The notes below the pieces were generated by a model that did no database searches, was not told the origin of the DNA, and saw only the letters and a list, made by a program, of their open reading frames with translations. DNA of 64,000 nt, taken from the NCBI GenBank assembly GCA_015056055.1, contig SVHC01000005.1, positions 32,060 to 96,059 on the forward strand, read 5' to 3'. The position numbers and the translations under genes are program-made. Positions 42,384 through 51,630 of this stretch are shown here, one piece after another (within the stretch, counting starts at the first letter, position 1; every line of letters starts with the position of its first letter). Source of the stretch: Clostridiales bacterium. GTDB lineage: Bacteria; Bacillota; Clostridia; Christensenellales; Aristaeellaceae.

Positions 42384-44188
42384 TAGTCCATCTTCAAAAC
42401 AGCCATGAACGCCTCGCTCGGCACCTCTACCGTACCTACCTGGCGCATGCGCTTTTTACCTTCCTTCTGCTTTTCAAGCAGCTTCTTTTTACGCGAGATA
42501 TCGCCGCCATAGCACTTAGCCAATACGTCCTTGCGCAGCGCCTTAACCGTTTCACGCGCAATAACACGTCCGCCGATTGCTGCCTGAATCGGAATCTCAA
42601 ACAGCTGCCTCGGAATGGCATCCTTGAGCTTTTCGGCAATGGAACGTCCGCGTGCATAGGCACGGTCGCGATGCACGATAATCGCCAATGCATCGCACTG
42701 TTCACCGTTAAGCAGCATTTCCAGCTTTACGAGGTCGCTCTTTACATAGCCGCTCAGTTCGTAATCGAACGAAGCATAGCCACGAGTACGACTCTTGAGC
42801 TGATCAAAGAAGTCGTAGATTACTTCATTCAGCGGCAGATCATACGTCAGCAAAACACGACCGCCTTCGATGTACTTCATATCCTTGAAAGTACCGCGTT
42901 TGTCCTGGCAAAGCTCCATGATCGCGCCGACGTATTCCTGCGGCGTGATAACCTGAGCCGCAACCATCGGTTCTTCCATGTAATCAATCTCGGTAATGGG
43001 CGGCAGGTTTGTGGGGTTATCAATCTGAACCTTTTCGCCGGAGGTTTTAATTACATTATATACTACGCTCGGCGCAGTTGTAACAAGGTCCAGATCGAAT
43101 TCGCGTTCCAGACGTTCCTGGATAATTTCCATATGCAGAAGCCCCAGGAAGCCGCAGCGGAAACCGTAGCCAAGCGCAACGGAAGTTTCCGGCTCAAAGG
43201 AAAGTGCAGCATCATTCAGGCGCAGCTTATCCAGAGCATTGCGCAGGTCTTCGTAATGCGCACCGTCTGCCGGATAAATACCGCAGTATACCATCGGCAG
43301 AACCGTCTTATAGCCCGGCAGCGGTTCAGCTGCAGGAGCCTCTGCAAGCGTAATGGTATCACCAACGTGAATATCCGCGATATCTTTAATGGAAGCTGCA
43401 ATGTAGCCTACCTCACCGGCAGACAGAGTACCTGTAGGCATATAGCTGCCCGGCAGGAATGCACCGCACTCCGTTACTTCAAATTCGCGGCCACTCGCCA
43501 TCATGCGAATGGTGTCGCCAACCTTAACGCTTCCGTTGAGTACGCGAACCGAGCTGATTGCGCCGCGGTAGTTGTCATAATAAGAGTCAAAAATCAGAGC
43601 CTGCAAAGCTGCATCTACATCGCCCTTCGGCGCAGGAACATTCTTTGCCACCGCTTCCAGAACATCTTCAATACCGATGCCCTGCTTTGCGGATACCAAA
43701 GGTGCTTCCGATGCATCCAGACCAATTTCATCCTCGATTTCGTGGCGCACAACCTCAGGCTGCGCACTGGGAAGATCGATCTTATTGATTACGGGAATAA
43801 TTTCCAGATCATGGTCCAGCGCCATATATACGTTTGCCAGCGTCTGTGCTTCTATGCCCTGGCTGGCGTCTACAACCAGAAGAGCGCCTTCGCATGCTGC
43901 CAATGCACGGGAAACCTCATACGTAAAGTCAACGTGACCGGGAGTATCGATAAGATTGAAAATATATTCTTGTCCATCGGACGCACGGTACGGCAGACGC
44001 ACGGCCTTGGATTTGATCGTGATGCCGCGCTCGCGCTCCAGCTCCATCGAATCAAGCACCTGATCCGTCATATCTCTGAGCGCCATTACGCCGGTCTTTT
44101 CAAGCAGGCGGTCTGCCAGAGTGGATTTGCCGTGGTCAATGTGCGCGATGATGCAAAAATTGCGAATAATCGCCTGATTGTCTGCCAT
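42383..44188 (-). CDS. lepA: Elongation factor 4 (LepA)
   Basis: Translational GTPase of 601 residues that back-translocates or remodels stalled ribosomes. G1 [17 protein letters not shown]3 [17 protein letters not shown]4 NKIDLPSA; then EF-G-like domains II, III and V and the LepA C-terminal domain ([20 protein letters not shown]). A well-placed GGAGGA and its own promoter precede it. The lepA-hemW-hrcA order is common in Firmicutes. Confidence 0.96.
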   Translation of the reverse strand: MADNQAIIRNFCIIAHIDHGKSTLADRLLEKTGVMALRDMTDQVLDSMELERERGITIKSKAVRLPYRASDGQEYIFNLIDTPGHVDFTYEVSRALAACEGALLVVDASQGIEAQTLANVYMALDHDLEIIPVINKIDLPSAQPEVVRHEIEDEIGLDASEAPLVSAKQGIGIEDVLEAVAKNVPAPKGDVDAALQALIFDSYYDNYRGAISSVRVLNGSVKVGDTIRMMASGREFEVTECGAFLPGSYMPTGTLSAGEVGYIAASIKDIADIHVGDTITLAEAPAAEPLPGYKTVLPMVYCGIYPADGAHYEDLRNALDKLRLNDAALSFEPETSVALGYGFRCGFLGLLHMEIIQERLEREFDLDLVTTAPSVVYNVIKTSGEKVQIDNPTNLPPITEIDYMEEPMVAAQVITPQEYVGAIMELCQDKRGTFKDMKYIEGGRVLLTYDLPLNEVIYDFFDQLKSRTRGYASFDYELSGYVKSDLVKLEMLLNGEQCDALAIIVHRDRAYARGRSIAEKLKDAIPRQLFEIPIQAAIGGRVIARETVKALRKDVLAKCYGGDISRKKKLLEKQKEGKKRMRQVGTVEVPSEAFMAVLKMD

Positions 44189-44220
44189 GATTGTCCTCCT
44201 ACAATGTATCGCTTCCTTAT

Positions 44221-44249
44221 AGAATAACCAAAATCGCGTAAAGAATCAA
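44221..44249 (-). promoter_or_regulatory. SigA-type promoter for lepA-hemW
   Basis: Minus strand TTGATT (44249-44244), 17-base spacer, TATTCT (44226-44221). The start of transcription would be about 25 bases before the lepA ATG. Confidence 0.65.
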
Positions 44250-44311
44250 GCTTTTGGCCGCATCACCGAAAAAAAGCGCCGTTTCAAATCGCACAGCCGC
44301 TTTCCCGGCAA

Positions 44312-44340
44312 TTGTAATTCGACCAAAAACATGATATACT
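44312..44340 (+). promoter_or_regulatory. SigA-type promoter at the start of a membrane protein gene
   Basis: TTGTAA (44312-44317), 17-base spacer, TATACT (44335-44340). Only 6 bases separate the -10 from the ATG at 44347, so the mRNA should begin at or next to the start codon. Confidence 0.65.
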
Positions 44341-44346
44341 ATTTCT

Positions 44347-44871
44347 ATGAGTGAATGGATTGGTGAAATGGGTGGATTGGCCGCCGTTATGCTGATTGCA
44401 GCGCTTGCGGTTCGCTTTTTCCACGAAATCGGCATATGGAAAGATGCGGCGCTTTTGCGGACCCGTGCAAAGGCGGCGCTGTTTGTCGTACTTACAGGCG
44501 TTGCATATATGTCGCTGTATGGGGCATTTTTCAAATTTTTCCGTTCAGACGTAGCCATATGGAATATTCGCGCTGTATGGGGCATCAATAGCTTCACTAT
44601 GTATCTGTGCTATTTTCTTACGGTAGCCGGAGCACTGTTTCTGGAAAGCATCCGGAAACATCTTTCCTGGGTGGTATTCCTGCCGTTTGCATTCTACCTG
44701 TATACACGCCCGGCTGCTGCTCTCATTTTTGCTCTCATCAGCATTTGTGCTTACCTTTTCATCCCGACGAAGTATAAAAATCAGCCCTTTTCCCTGCCGG
44801 AAAGCTCGGAAATATGGCTGTTTCCCGCAATCTGTGTGTTGGACGCATTCGTCCTGTTTTTGTGCGTATGA
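44347..44871 (+). CDS. Small polytopic membrane protein, unknown function, apparently leaderless
   Basis: A 174-residue protein with about five hydrophobic helices (for example GGLAAVMLIAALAVRFF at residues 9-25 and AAALIFALISICAYLF in the C-terminal third). I do not recognise the family. No Shine-Dalgarno sequence precedes the ATG, and the promoter sits directly in front, consistent with leaderless translation; an internal Met at residue 8 is an alternative start without a good site either. Its stop overlaps the next start (ATGA), so it is coupled to the PIG-V-like gene and probably serves the same pathway. Confidence 0.65.
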   Translation: MSEWIGEMGGLAAVMLIAALAVRFFHEIGIWKDAALLRTRAKAALFVVLTGVAYMSLYGAFFKFFRSDVAIWNIRAVWGINSFTMYLCYFLTVAGALFLESIRKHLSWVVFLPFAFYLYTRPAAALIFALISICAYLFIPTKYKNQPFSLPESSEIWLFPAICVLDAFVLFLCV

Positions 44872-45968
44872 AAAAGACAATTCTGAATAAGAACGACTTA
44901 AAAATCATTCTCATTGCTCTCGGACTGCACTGGCTTGCCACAATCGCCTCTTATGTGGTCATGCGCGCAGGCGATGCGAACTACATGTCCTTCCTTGCAA
45001 TGCTCACGGAACGTTTTACAACCGCCGGTGATTCCCCTCATTATCTTTCAATCGCGTCCGAAGGATACCAGTCAACCGGCGAAAAAGCAAATCTCATCGT
45101 CTTTTACCCCCTGTATCCTTTCCTGATGCGCATCATTGGATATGTAACCGGCAGCAACGCCATTGCTGGTATACTGATTTCTCAAATTTCCTTCTGCAGC
45201 TCCTGCCTTGTCCTCTTCCGCCTGATTGCTTTGGACTATTCGCAAAAGGATGCATGGTTTGGCGTACTCCTGTTTTGCCTGTATCCGTTCTGCATATTTA
45301 CCATGGGTATTTTCACAGAGGGGCTCTTTCTTCTGCTCACCCTGCTTTCCCTCTACTCCGTTCGAAAGCATCGCTTTGGCTGCGCCGGTATATTCGGCTT
45401 TCTTTCCGCACTTACACGCATACAGGGCGTTTTACTGTTTGCTCCCGCGCTGTATGAATTGATTGTAGCAAAGAAATACCGCGCTTTCTGGCGCATCCTG
45501 CCCATTCCTGCCGGTTTGGGCGTGTATCTGCTCATTAACCGCATCATTCAGGGCGACTGGTTTCGTTTTCTGGAACATCAGGCTGCGCCGCCGTGGTATC
45601 AAACCAGCAAATGGGTATCGGAAAATCTTGCGCAGCACATTTCCATGGGACAGCAGTATCCCGGACTTGCATATATCATTTACTACGTGCAAGTCGCACT
45701 GTTCTTCATCACAATTGCTGCGATGTTCTTTGCACTGAGCCGCAATACGCGTACATCGTATATTGTGTACGGAGCTGCGTATCTGATCGTGACCTATTTT
45801 TCCGGCTGGATGATCAGCGGCGGACGCTATATGCTTGGATGCACTCCCCTGTTCATCATTGCCGCAGAAATCAAAAGCAAACGCGCAAGGGCATTTCTTA
45901 CTGCCGCCTGCGCGCTCCTGTTTGCGTTTTATACGTTCCTTTTCCTGCGCGGATACGCAATTATGTAG
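44868..45968 (+). CDS. PIG-V-like mannosyltransferase family membrane protein
   Basis: A 366-residue GT-C protein with about nine helices. The first external loop has the PIG-V/GT76 pattern (GDSPHYLSIASEGYQSTG, with the catalytic-type Asp followed by YLxIAxxGY) and then FYPLYPFLMRIIGY; IFTEGLFLLLTLLSLYSV and SALTRIQG continue the family blocks. Bacterial members are thought to transfer mannose or another hexose from a polyprenyl phosphate donor on the outer face of the membrane. The start at 44868 overlaps the preceding gene by 4 bases. The stop overlaps the convergent gene's stop by 8 bases. Confidence 0.8.
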   Translation: MKKTILNKNDLKIILIALGLHWLATIASYVVMRAGDANYMSFLAMLTERFTTAGDSPHYLSIASEGYQSTGEKANLIVFYPLYPFLMRIIGYVTGSNAIAGILISQISFCSSCLVLFRLIALDYSQKDAWFGVLLFCLYPFCIFTMGIFTEGLFLLLTLLSLYSVRKHRFGCAGIFGFLSALTRIQGVLLFAPALYELIVAKKYRAFWRILPIPAGLGVYLLINRIIQGDWFRFLEHQAAPPWYQTSKWVSENLAQHISMGQQYPGLAYIIYYVQVALFFITIAAMFFALSRNTRTSYIVYGAAYLIVTYFSGWMISGGRYMLGCTPLFIIAAEIKSKRARAFLTAACALLFAFYTFLFLRGYAIM

Positions 45969-46836
45969 CCTCTATCGTCTGCTCCATCCATACAATCTCA
46001 TTCCCGTCGATGTAGAATACAAACGGCGGGAATTCTTTATTTGTAAGCACATACTCCGAAATATGCATGGAAAGCTCCGCCGCATCTGGCTTAATTTTTT
46101 CCCATCCCATCGTTTTATTGGGAGACACAATCCACACATGTGCATCTTCCGCAATGCTATACTCGATTAACGAAGGATCGTTGTTGTAGATTGTTTCCTC
46201 GCTTACTTCATTTCCGCCTTCTTTTATATAGGTATCTACCGATACAAGACCGGAATTTCCAACCTGTTTGGCATCTTCCAGATAGGCGTATATTTTATCC
46301 GTATACTGAATCTTATTAAGAGAAATCGGCCTTTTGAGGAACTCCTCCTCAAATTGTTCTATTGCTCCCGATTCATTATCATTGCCAACCGTAAGCACAA
46401 ATTCCAGATATGTATCCCCGCCATAGGGCGCAATATATACTTTTCTGCGATAGGGCGAACTGATGTAGGTGCCGCTTATATATACGTAGCCATACTCCAG
46501 CTGTGAACCACGGGCCCCCCACGGTGAGAGCCATTCCTGGATTTCCCTCACATCGTGGATGAGTAACGCGCCCGACTGGCCTGTCACCCAACCAGCCAAA
46601 TATTCTTTTGTATCTTTCGCCGAATCCAAATATACAAGACGCACCTGAGCATCCGCAGGACTGGTTTCGCAATACAGGGATAGCAGTACATCTTCCTCTT
46701 CCAGACTTTCCCTTGCCGCCCAGTTCTCCATGCCTTCCTGTGAATATTCAAGAACATACACGGTTCCGCTCGCTTCTTCGGCCACAGCCGGCATAAAGGC
46801 AAGCAGACCTATCAAAATCGCTATTATCCATTTCAT
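45961..46836 (-). CDS. Secreted protein of unknown function
   Basis: A 291-residue protein with a cleavable signal peptide (MKWIIAILIGLLAFMPAVAEE; cleavage likely after AVA). The mature part is acidic and beta-rich with no motif I recognise. GAGGTGG five bases upstream supports the ATG at 46836; a longer frame to 46935 starts beside the ribosomal terminator and has no site. It is convergent with the PIG-V-like gene, sharing 8 bases at the stops, with no terminator visible between them. Confidence 0.7.
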   Translation of the reverse strand: MKWIIAILIGLLAFMPAVAEEASGTVYVLEYSQEGMENWAARESLEEEDVLLSLYCETSPADAQVRLVYLDSAKDTKEYLAGWVTGQSGALLIHDVREIQEWLSPWGARGSQLEYGYVYISGTYISSPYRRKVYIAPYGGDTYLEFVLTVGNDNESGAIEQFEEEFLKRPISLNKIQYTDKIYAYLEDAKQVGNSGLVSVDTYIKEGGNEVSEETIYNNDPSLIEYSIAEDAHVWIVSPNKTMGWEKIKPDAAELSMHISEYVLTNKEFPPFVFYIDGNEIVWMEQTIEAT

Positions 46837-46934
46837 ACAGGCCACCTCGCATCTATAATCATACAGGAAAAGCCGTTTCATTTCAAGCAATTTGTAGTTT
46901 TTGCCAAAAATATTCCTCTTGTGCTTCTTACTCA

Positions 46935-46972
46935 TAAAAAAAGAGCTCCACTTGCGTGAAGCTCATTTTTTA
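46935..46972 (-). terminator. Terminator of the S10-spc-alpha ribosomal operon
   Basis: Minus-strand stem GAGCTTCAC/GTGGAGCTC (9 positions, one T-G pair), 4-base loop, followed by seven T. It starts about 10 bases beyond the rplQ stop. Confidence 0.9.
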
Positions 46973-46980
46973 TATTGGAA

Positions 46981-47490
46981 TTACACCAGCTCGAGGATAA
47001 CCATCTCAGCTGCATCGCCGCGACGGGGGCCCTTCTTGATGATGCGGGTGTAACCGCCGCCGACGCCCTTTTCCTCGGTACGTGCACGATACTTCGGCGC
47101 GATTTCGCGGAACAGCTTTTCGACGACCTGGTGCTTAACGTTCTTCTGACGGGCCAGGAAATCATCCTTTTCCTCATCAGCGCCACGCATTACCGGAATG
47201 TCGTACAGATAGCGCATGATCTGGCGACGAGCGGCGAGCTTTTCGGGTGCATCGTTCACAACGTCCAGAACTACGATCTGCTGCTTATCATTTTTGGTTT
47301 CCTTTTTGACCTCGATGGTCTTATCGTACGTACGTACAGCTGCGGCGATCAGGTGCTCAGCCATGGAGCTAACCTCTTTCGCACGAGCGATCGTCGTTTC
47401 GATCTTTCCGTACCAGAGCAGGTTGGTTACCTGGTTTCGCAGAAGCGCTTTTCTCTGGTCGGCCGGCCTACCCAGCTTGCGTTTGGCCAT
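46981..47490 (-). CDS. rplQ: 50S ribosomal protein L17
   Basis: L17 near the exit tunnel. The start [20 protein letters not shown] and the end [20 protein letters not shown] are diagnostic. At 169 residues it is much longer than the usual 116-130; two insertions account for this, around residues 57-82 ([17 protein letters not shown]) and around 105-120 ([16 protein letters not shown]). Last gene of the cluster, 37 bases after rpoA, followed by the terminator. Confidence 0.95.
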   Translation of the reverse strand: MAKRKLGRPADQRKALLRNQVTNLLWYGKIETTIARAKEVSSMAEHLIAAAVRTYDKTIEVKKETKNDKQQIVVLDVVNDAPEKLAARRQIMRYLYDIPVMRGADEEKDDFLARQKNVKHQVVEKLFREIAPKYRARTEEKGVGGGYTRIIKKGPRRGDAAEMVILELV

Positions 47491-47527
47491 TTTAGGTTCC
47501 TCCCTTGATTCAAACGTTATCTAGATA

Positions 47528-48499
47528 CTAGTCCTCTGTTACCTTGAGAGAGAGGCCCAGCGCTTCGAGCTTTTGCTCCACTTCCTCAAGCGACTTTTTG
47601 CCGAGGTTGCGAACCTTCATCATATCTTCCTGATTGCGCTGCACCAGCTCGTGTACCGTGTTGATGCCGGCACGCTTCAGGCAGTTGAATGCACGAACCG
47701 ACAGATCCAGTTCTTCGATAGTCATCTCCAGAACCTTTTCCTTGGTATCGCTCTCGGGTTCGTTATAATCAACGCGTACGACATTGACCGTCAGGTCAAT
47801 AAACAGGCGCATATTATTCGTGATAATCTGTGCTGCAGCCGCAAGCGCTTCCTTCGGAAGAATGCTTCCGTTGGTCCAAACCTCGATGGTCAGTTTATCA
47901 AAGTCCGTTGCTTGGCCAACACGCGTATCTTCTACGGAGTAGCTGACCTTACGAACCGGCGTAAAGACGGAATCCAACGGAATGCAACCAATCGGAATCG
48001 CGCCATTCTTGCCGCGTTCGATCATCACCTGCTTGTTACGGTCCGCGCTTACATAGCCACGACCCGTTTCAATGGTGAGCTGCATGCTCAGATGAGCACC
48101 GGCGCTGAGGGTAGCGATATGCAATTCAGGATTGATAATCTCTACCTCGTCATCATGCTGGATGTCTGCTGCGGTGACTTCGCCCTCGCCGCTTACATCG
48201 ATGGTGACAAGCTTCGGCTGCTCAGTCAGGAGCTTAACGGACAAAAGCTTGAGATTCAGGATGATCTCCATGACGTCTTCCTTGACGCCAGGGATGGTCG
48301 AGAACTCATGCTGAATACCATCAATTCGAACACTCGTTACTGCTGCCCCCGGAAGGGAATTGAGCAGTACGCGACGGAGAGAGTTTCCGAGCGTCTGGCC
48401 AAATCCACGTTCCAGCGGACTGATAACGAATTTTCCGTATCGATTATTATCGCCGATCTCCACGCGTTCGATTTTAGGCTTTTCCATTTGATCGATCAC
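47528..48499 (-). CDS. rpoA: RNA polymerase alpha subunit
   Basis: A 323-residue alpha subunit. N-terminal dimerisation domain with [20 protein letters not shown], linker near residue 235, and C-terminal DNA-binding domain with [19 protein letters not shown] and [16 protein letters not shown]. The GTG start at 48499 is preferred: GGAGG lies 9 bases before it and 21 before the first ATG. A structured gap of 122 bases separates it from rpsD. Confidence 0.97.
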   Translation of the reverse strand: MIDQMEKPKIERVEIGDNNRYGKFVISPLERGFGQTLGNSLRRVLLNSLPGAAVTSVRIDGIQHEFSTIPGVKEDVMEIILNLKLLSVKLLTEQPKLVTIDVSGEGEVTAADIQHDDEVEIINPELHIATLSAGAHLSMQLTIETGRGYVSADRNKQVMIERGKNGAIPIGCIPLDSVFTPVRKVSYSVEDTRVGQATDFDKLTIEVWTNGSILPKEALAAAAQIITNNMRLFIDLTVNVVRVDYNEPESDTKEKVLEMTIEELDLSVRAFNCLKRAGINTVHELVQRNQEDMMKVRNLGKKSLEEVEQKLEALGLSLKVTED

Positions 48500-48621
48500 T
48501 TAGCGTTTCCTCCTTCCCGTCGCCCGCGCCGAAGCGCAGGGCGGTGTTCCGCTCAACGGAGCTCAGAGGCAAGCCCAGCGAAACATGCCTTGCCTCGCGA
48601 ACAGCTTACAAAAAGCTATTC
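48500..48621 (-). promoter_or_regulatory. Structured intercistronic region between rpsD and rpoA
   Basis: Two strong hairpins: CGCCC-t-GCGC with a TTCG loop and GCGC-GGGCG (48521-48543), and GAGGCAAG/CTTGCCTC with a 15-base loop (48566-48596). No T-run follows and no ORF or clear promoter is present. It may be an RNA processing site, a partial attenuator or an autoregulatory binding site. Confidence 0.6.
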
Positions 48622-49248
48622 TTAGCGGGAGTACAGCTCGACGATCAGGTGTTCCTGAACCGTCAGATCGACGTCATCACGCTGCGGCATAGCGGCTACG
48701 GTGACCTTGAGGTTCGGTGCATCGATAACCAGCCACTTCGGCAGAACCTTGCCGGTGCCTTCGCGCATTGCCTTGAAGTATTCGGTCTCCGCACTCTTCT
48801 CACGGATGGTGATAACATCGTTCACTTCCACGAGGTAGGAGGGGATGTTGACCTTCTTGCCATTTACCAGGATGTGGCCGTGGCGAACGAGCTGACGAGC
48901 ATGGTTACGGCTGGTGCCGAAGCCTGCACGATAAACTACGTTGTCCAGACGGCGCTCGATCGTCGTAAGCAGGTTTTCACCAGTGATACCATGCTGACGT
49001 TCTGCCTTGGCGAAATAGCGGCGGAACTGGGTTTCCATAACGCCGTATACGCGGCGTACCTTCTGCTTCTCACGCAGCTGCAGGCCATATTCACTCTGCC
49101 TGCGCTGACGGGTCTGGCCGTGCTCACCCGGCGGGGTGGGACGCTTGCCAACTGCGCATTTCGGGCCGTAGCAACGCTCGCCCTTCAGGAAGAGCTTCAC
49201 GCCCTCGCGACGGCAGAGGCGGCAAACAGAACCGGTATATCTTGCCAT
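48622..49248 (-). CDS. rpsD: 30S ribosomal protein S4
   Basis: Primary 16S-binding protein, 208 residues. The N-terminus [20 protein letters not shown] followed by CYGPKC gives the four-cysteine zinc-binding (C+) form. The S4 RNA-binding domain follows ([20 protein letters not shown]). In many bacteria S4 represses its own operon; the structured gaps in this part of the cluster are possible targets. Confidence 0.97.
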   Translation of the reverse strand: MARYTGSVCRLCRREGVKLFLKGERCYGPKCAVGKRPTPPGEHGQTRQRRQSEYGLQLREKQKVRRVYGVMETQFRRYFAKAERQHGITGENLLTTIERRLDNVVYRAGFGTSRNHARQLVRHGHILVNGKKVNIPSYLVEVNDVITIREKSAETEYFKAMREGTGKVLPKWLVIDAPNLKVTVAAMPQRDDVDLTVQEHLIVELYSR

Positions 49249-49261
49249 TGTTAGTATCCTC

Positions 49262-49660
49262 CTATACTCTCCTGCGCTTGGGCGGACGGCATCCGTTGTG
49301 CGGGATCGGCGTCACGTCCTTGATCATGGTCACTTCGAGACCGGCAGCGTGCAGCGAGCGGATAGCAGCTTCACGTCCGGAACCCGGACCCTTTACGAAC
49401 ACTTCGATAGACTTGAGGCCATATTCCATCGCTGCACGAGCGGCGGTTTCGGCTGCAGTCTGAGCAGCGAACGGAGTGGACTTCTTGCTGCCGCGGAAGC
49501 CAAGTCCGCCGGCGCTTGCCCAAGACAGTGCGTTGCCTGCAGTATCGGTGATCGTAACGATCGTGTTGTTAAAAGAAGAGCGGATATGCGCCGCGCCGCG
49601 CTCCACGAGCTTTTTCTCGCGGCGTTTGCGCGTAACTTTCTTAAGCTTCGGCTTCGCCAT
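49262..49660 (-). CDS. rpsK: 30S ribosomal protein S11
   Basis: Platform protein of the small subunit, 132 residues. [20 protein letters not shown] and the C-terminal [17 protein letters not shown] are diagnostic. It lies 23 bases after rpsM in the usual alpha-operon order. Confidence 0.97.
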   Translation of the reverse strand: MAKPKLKKVTRKRREKKLVERGAAHIRSSFNNTIVTITDTAGNALSWASAGGLGFRGSKKSTPFAAQTAAETAARAAMEYGLKSIEVFVKGPGSGREAAIRSLHAAGLEVTMIKDVTPIPHNGCRPPKRRRV

Positions 49661-49683
49661 TTTTCTTTCCTCCCGATCTCACC

Positions 49684-50061
49684 TTACTTGGTGGCCTTCT
49701 TCTTACCTGCAACCTGCTTCTTCGGGCCCTTACGGGTTCTGGCGTTCTGCTTGGTGTTCTGTCCGCGAACGGGCAGGCCACGGCGATGACGCAGACCTCT
49801 GTAGCAGCCGATCTCCATGAGGCGCTTAACATTGAGCGAAACCTCACGGCGGAGATCACCTTCAACCTTCAGGTTGTGGTCGATGTAGTCGCGCAGCTTA
49901 CCAATTTCCTGTTCGGTCAGGTCCTTGACGCGAGTATCGGGATTGATGCCAGTCGCCTCGATGATATCCGTGGCGATGTTGTTGCCGATGCCGTAAATAT
50001 AGGTCAGGGCAATTTCAATTCGCTTCTCCCTGGGAAGATCAATACCTGCGATTCGTGCCAT
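49684..50061 (-). CDS. rpsM: 30S ribosomal protein S13
   Basis: Head protein contacting the 50S subunit, 125 residues. Start [20 protein letters not shown], then the helix-two-turn-helix region; the basic tail contains [20 protein letters not shown]. It is preceded by an unusually long 180-base gap. Confidence 0.97.
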   Translation of the reverse strand: MARIAGIDLPREKRIEIALTYIYGIGNNIATDIIEATGINPDTRVKDLTEQEIGKLRDYIDHNLKVEGDLRREVSLNVKRLMEIGCYRGLRHRRGLPVRGQNTKQNARTRKGPKKQVAGKKKATK

Positions 50062-50241
50062 TTAAAGCACCTCCATAAACGTTCCGTGCCTGTATCAGGC
50101 GTTGTCAGCACCTTGGCATTCTCTTTCGGAAAGAATGCTTCCGGCGCCGGTAATATAATGAATGAAGACCCACGAACCACCCGTCTTTGGCGAGAGCGGA
50201 TGCAGCCGCTTCGCGGAGTCATTCACGAGCCGATGCCGGGC
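50062..50241 (-). promoter_or_regulatory. Long leader-like gap upstream of rpsM
   Basis: 180 bases without an ORF where neighbours are normally 10-25 bases apart. It contains a hairpin (GCATTCTTTC against GAAAGAGAATGC with a 2-base bulge, 50116-50138) and a CCGC/GCGG stem-loop near 50211-50221. The corresponding place in E. coli holds the S4-binding alpha-operon leader. The rpsM ribosome site GGAGGTG lies at its end. No strong promoter was found. Confidence 0.5.
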
Positions 50242-50376
<135 letters not shown>

Positions 50377-50598
50377 TTAGGACTTGCTGCGCCACGTTAT
50401 TCTTCCCCGGGTCAAATCGTACGGGGACAGCTCGATTGTTACCTTGTCACCCGGATAGATTCGAATGTAGTTCATTCTCATCTTGCCGGAAACATGAGCC
50501 AATATCTTATGGCCGTTAACCAGTTCGACTTCGAACATCGCGTTGGGATAAGCTTCCGTAACAACGCCTTCGACTTCGATAACATCGGATTTAGACAA
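50377..50598 (-). CDS. infA: Translation initiation factor IF-1
   Basis: OB-fold factor of 73 residues that binds the ribosomal A site during initiation: [40 protein letters not shown] and [12 protein letters not shown]. The start is TTG at 50598: AGGAGG lies 9 bases upstream, and the family normally begins (A/S)K-x-D. A longer frame to 50640 would overlap the KOW gene. Confidence 0.95.
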   Translation of the reverse strand: MSKSDVIEVEGVVTEAYPNAMFEVELVNGHKILAHVSGKMRMNYIRIYPGDKVTIELSPYDLTRGRITWRSKS

Positions 50599-50602
50599 TC
50601 TC

Positions 50603-50875
50603 TTACTCCTCCTCGTGCGATAGACTCTTGCGCACTTCATGATTCTCTACGGATTCATTCCGCAGAAGCTTTTCGCGCAAAGCCGTATCAACCCGTCCAA
50701 GTGGCTTCAAGTGGCTGCGCCGCTTTTTCTTCGGGCGTTCAATGCCGCGATTCTTACCGTCTGCTACGAAAACGAAGTCTGCGTCAATTTCCTGGATTAC
50801 AAGGAATTTCCGTCCTTCGTCACGTCCGGCACGTGAAAGAGCGACTCGCCCCACTTCCAATGGCCATTTCTTCAT
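50603..50875 (-). CDS. KOW domain RNA-binding protein (L14e-like)
   Basis: A 90-residue basic protein. The first half is a KOW motif ([20 protein letters not shown], then VFVADGKNR), the second half a Lys/Arg-rich tail ([16 protein letters not shown]). It resembles the KOW protein, related to archaeal/eukaryotic L14e, found between map and infA in many Clostridia. Probably ribosome- or rRNA-associated; role not established to my knowledge. Overlaps the map stop by 4 bases. Confidence 0.85.
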   Translation of the reverse strand: MKKWPLEVGRVALSRAGRDEGRKFLVIQEIDADFVFVADGKNRGIERPKKKRRSHLKPLGRVDTALREKLLRNESVENHEVRKSLSHEEE

Positions 50876-51630
50876 GCGCTCGCCTCCGGAAGCGTAAGGA
50901 TTTTTGCGCCTTTATCGGTTATTGCAATGGTGTGCTCGTAATGCGAGCAGAAGCTTCCATCGCAGGTAACAACCGTCCAGCCATCATCCAGCACGCGCAC
51001 TTTATACGAGCCCATAGCGATCATCGGCTCGACTGCGATGGTCATGCCCTCGCGCAGCCTGATTCCATGCCCGGCCTTGCCGTAATTGGGTACGTTAGGA
51101 TCTTCATGCATCTCACGGCCGATGCCGTGTCCGCACAGGTCGCGTACCACACCGTAACCGTGTGCCTCCGCATGTGCCTGAATCGCCTGACCAATATCGC
51201 CCAGCCGATTGCCGGGCTTAATGACCTCAACCGCCTTCCAGAAGCACTCTTCGGTAACGTCCATTAGCTTCTGTACTTCGCGGGAAACCTTGCCGACGCC
51301 CACAGAAAATGCACTGTCCGCCTGCCAACCGTCATAGACAAGGCCACAGTCGATGCTCAACAACTGACCGCTCTTCAAAGGTTTATCATTCGAAAATCCG
51401 TGCACAACCTGCTCATCCACGGATGCGCAGATTGTGTACGGGAAACCATGATACCCCTTAAAGGAAGGCGTTGCACCCATGGACCGGATCATATCCTCAG
51501 CCATCTTATCCAGCTGATTGGTAGTGATACCTTCACGGATTTCAGCCTTCAGTGCAGTCAGCACTTTATGAAGCATCTGTCCTGAGACGTGCATCTTTTC
51601 GATTTCCGCCCCGGTTTTGATCGTAATCAT
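50872..51630 (-). CDS. map: Methionine aminopeptidase type I
   Basis: Removes the initiator Met; 252 residues with a dinuclear metal centre. Metal ligand regions: SIDCGLVYDGWQADSAFSVG (two Asp), GHGIGREMHEDPNVPNYG (His), and downstream Glu in AVEPMIAMG and CDGSFCSHYEHTIAI. HGFSNDKPL provides the active-site His. The ATG at 51630 overlaps the adk stop (ATGA). Confidence 0.96.
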   Translation of the reverse strand: MITIKTGAEIEKMHVSGQMLHKVLTALKAEIREGITTNQLDKMAEDMIRSMGATPSFKGYHGFPYTICASVDEQVVHGFSNDKPLKSGQLLSIDCGLVYDGWQADSAFSVGVGKVSREVQKLMDVTEECFWKAVEVIKPGNRLGDIGQAIQAHAEAHGYGVVRDLCGHGIGREMHEDPNVPNYGKAGHGIRLREGMTIAVEPMIAMGSYKVRVLDDGWTVVTCDGSFCSHYEHTIAITDKGAKILTLPEASA

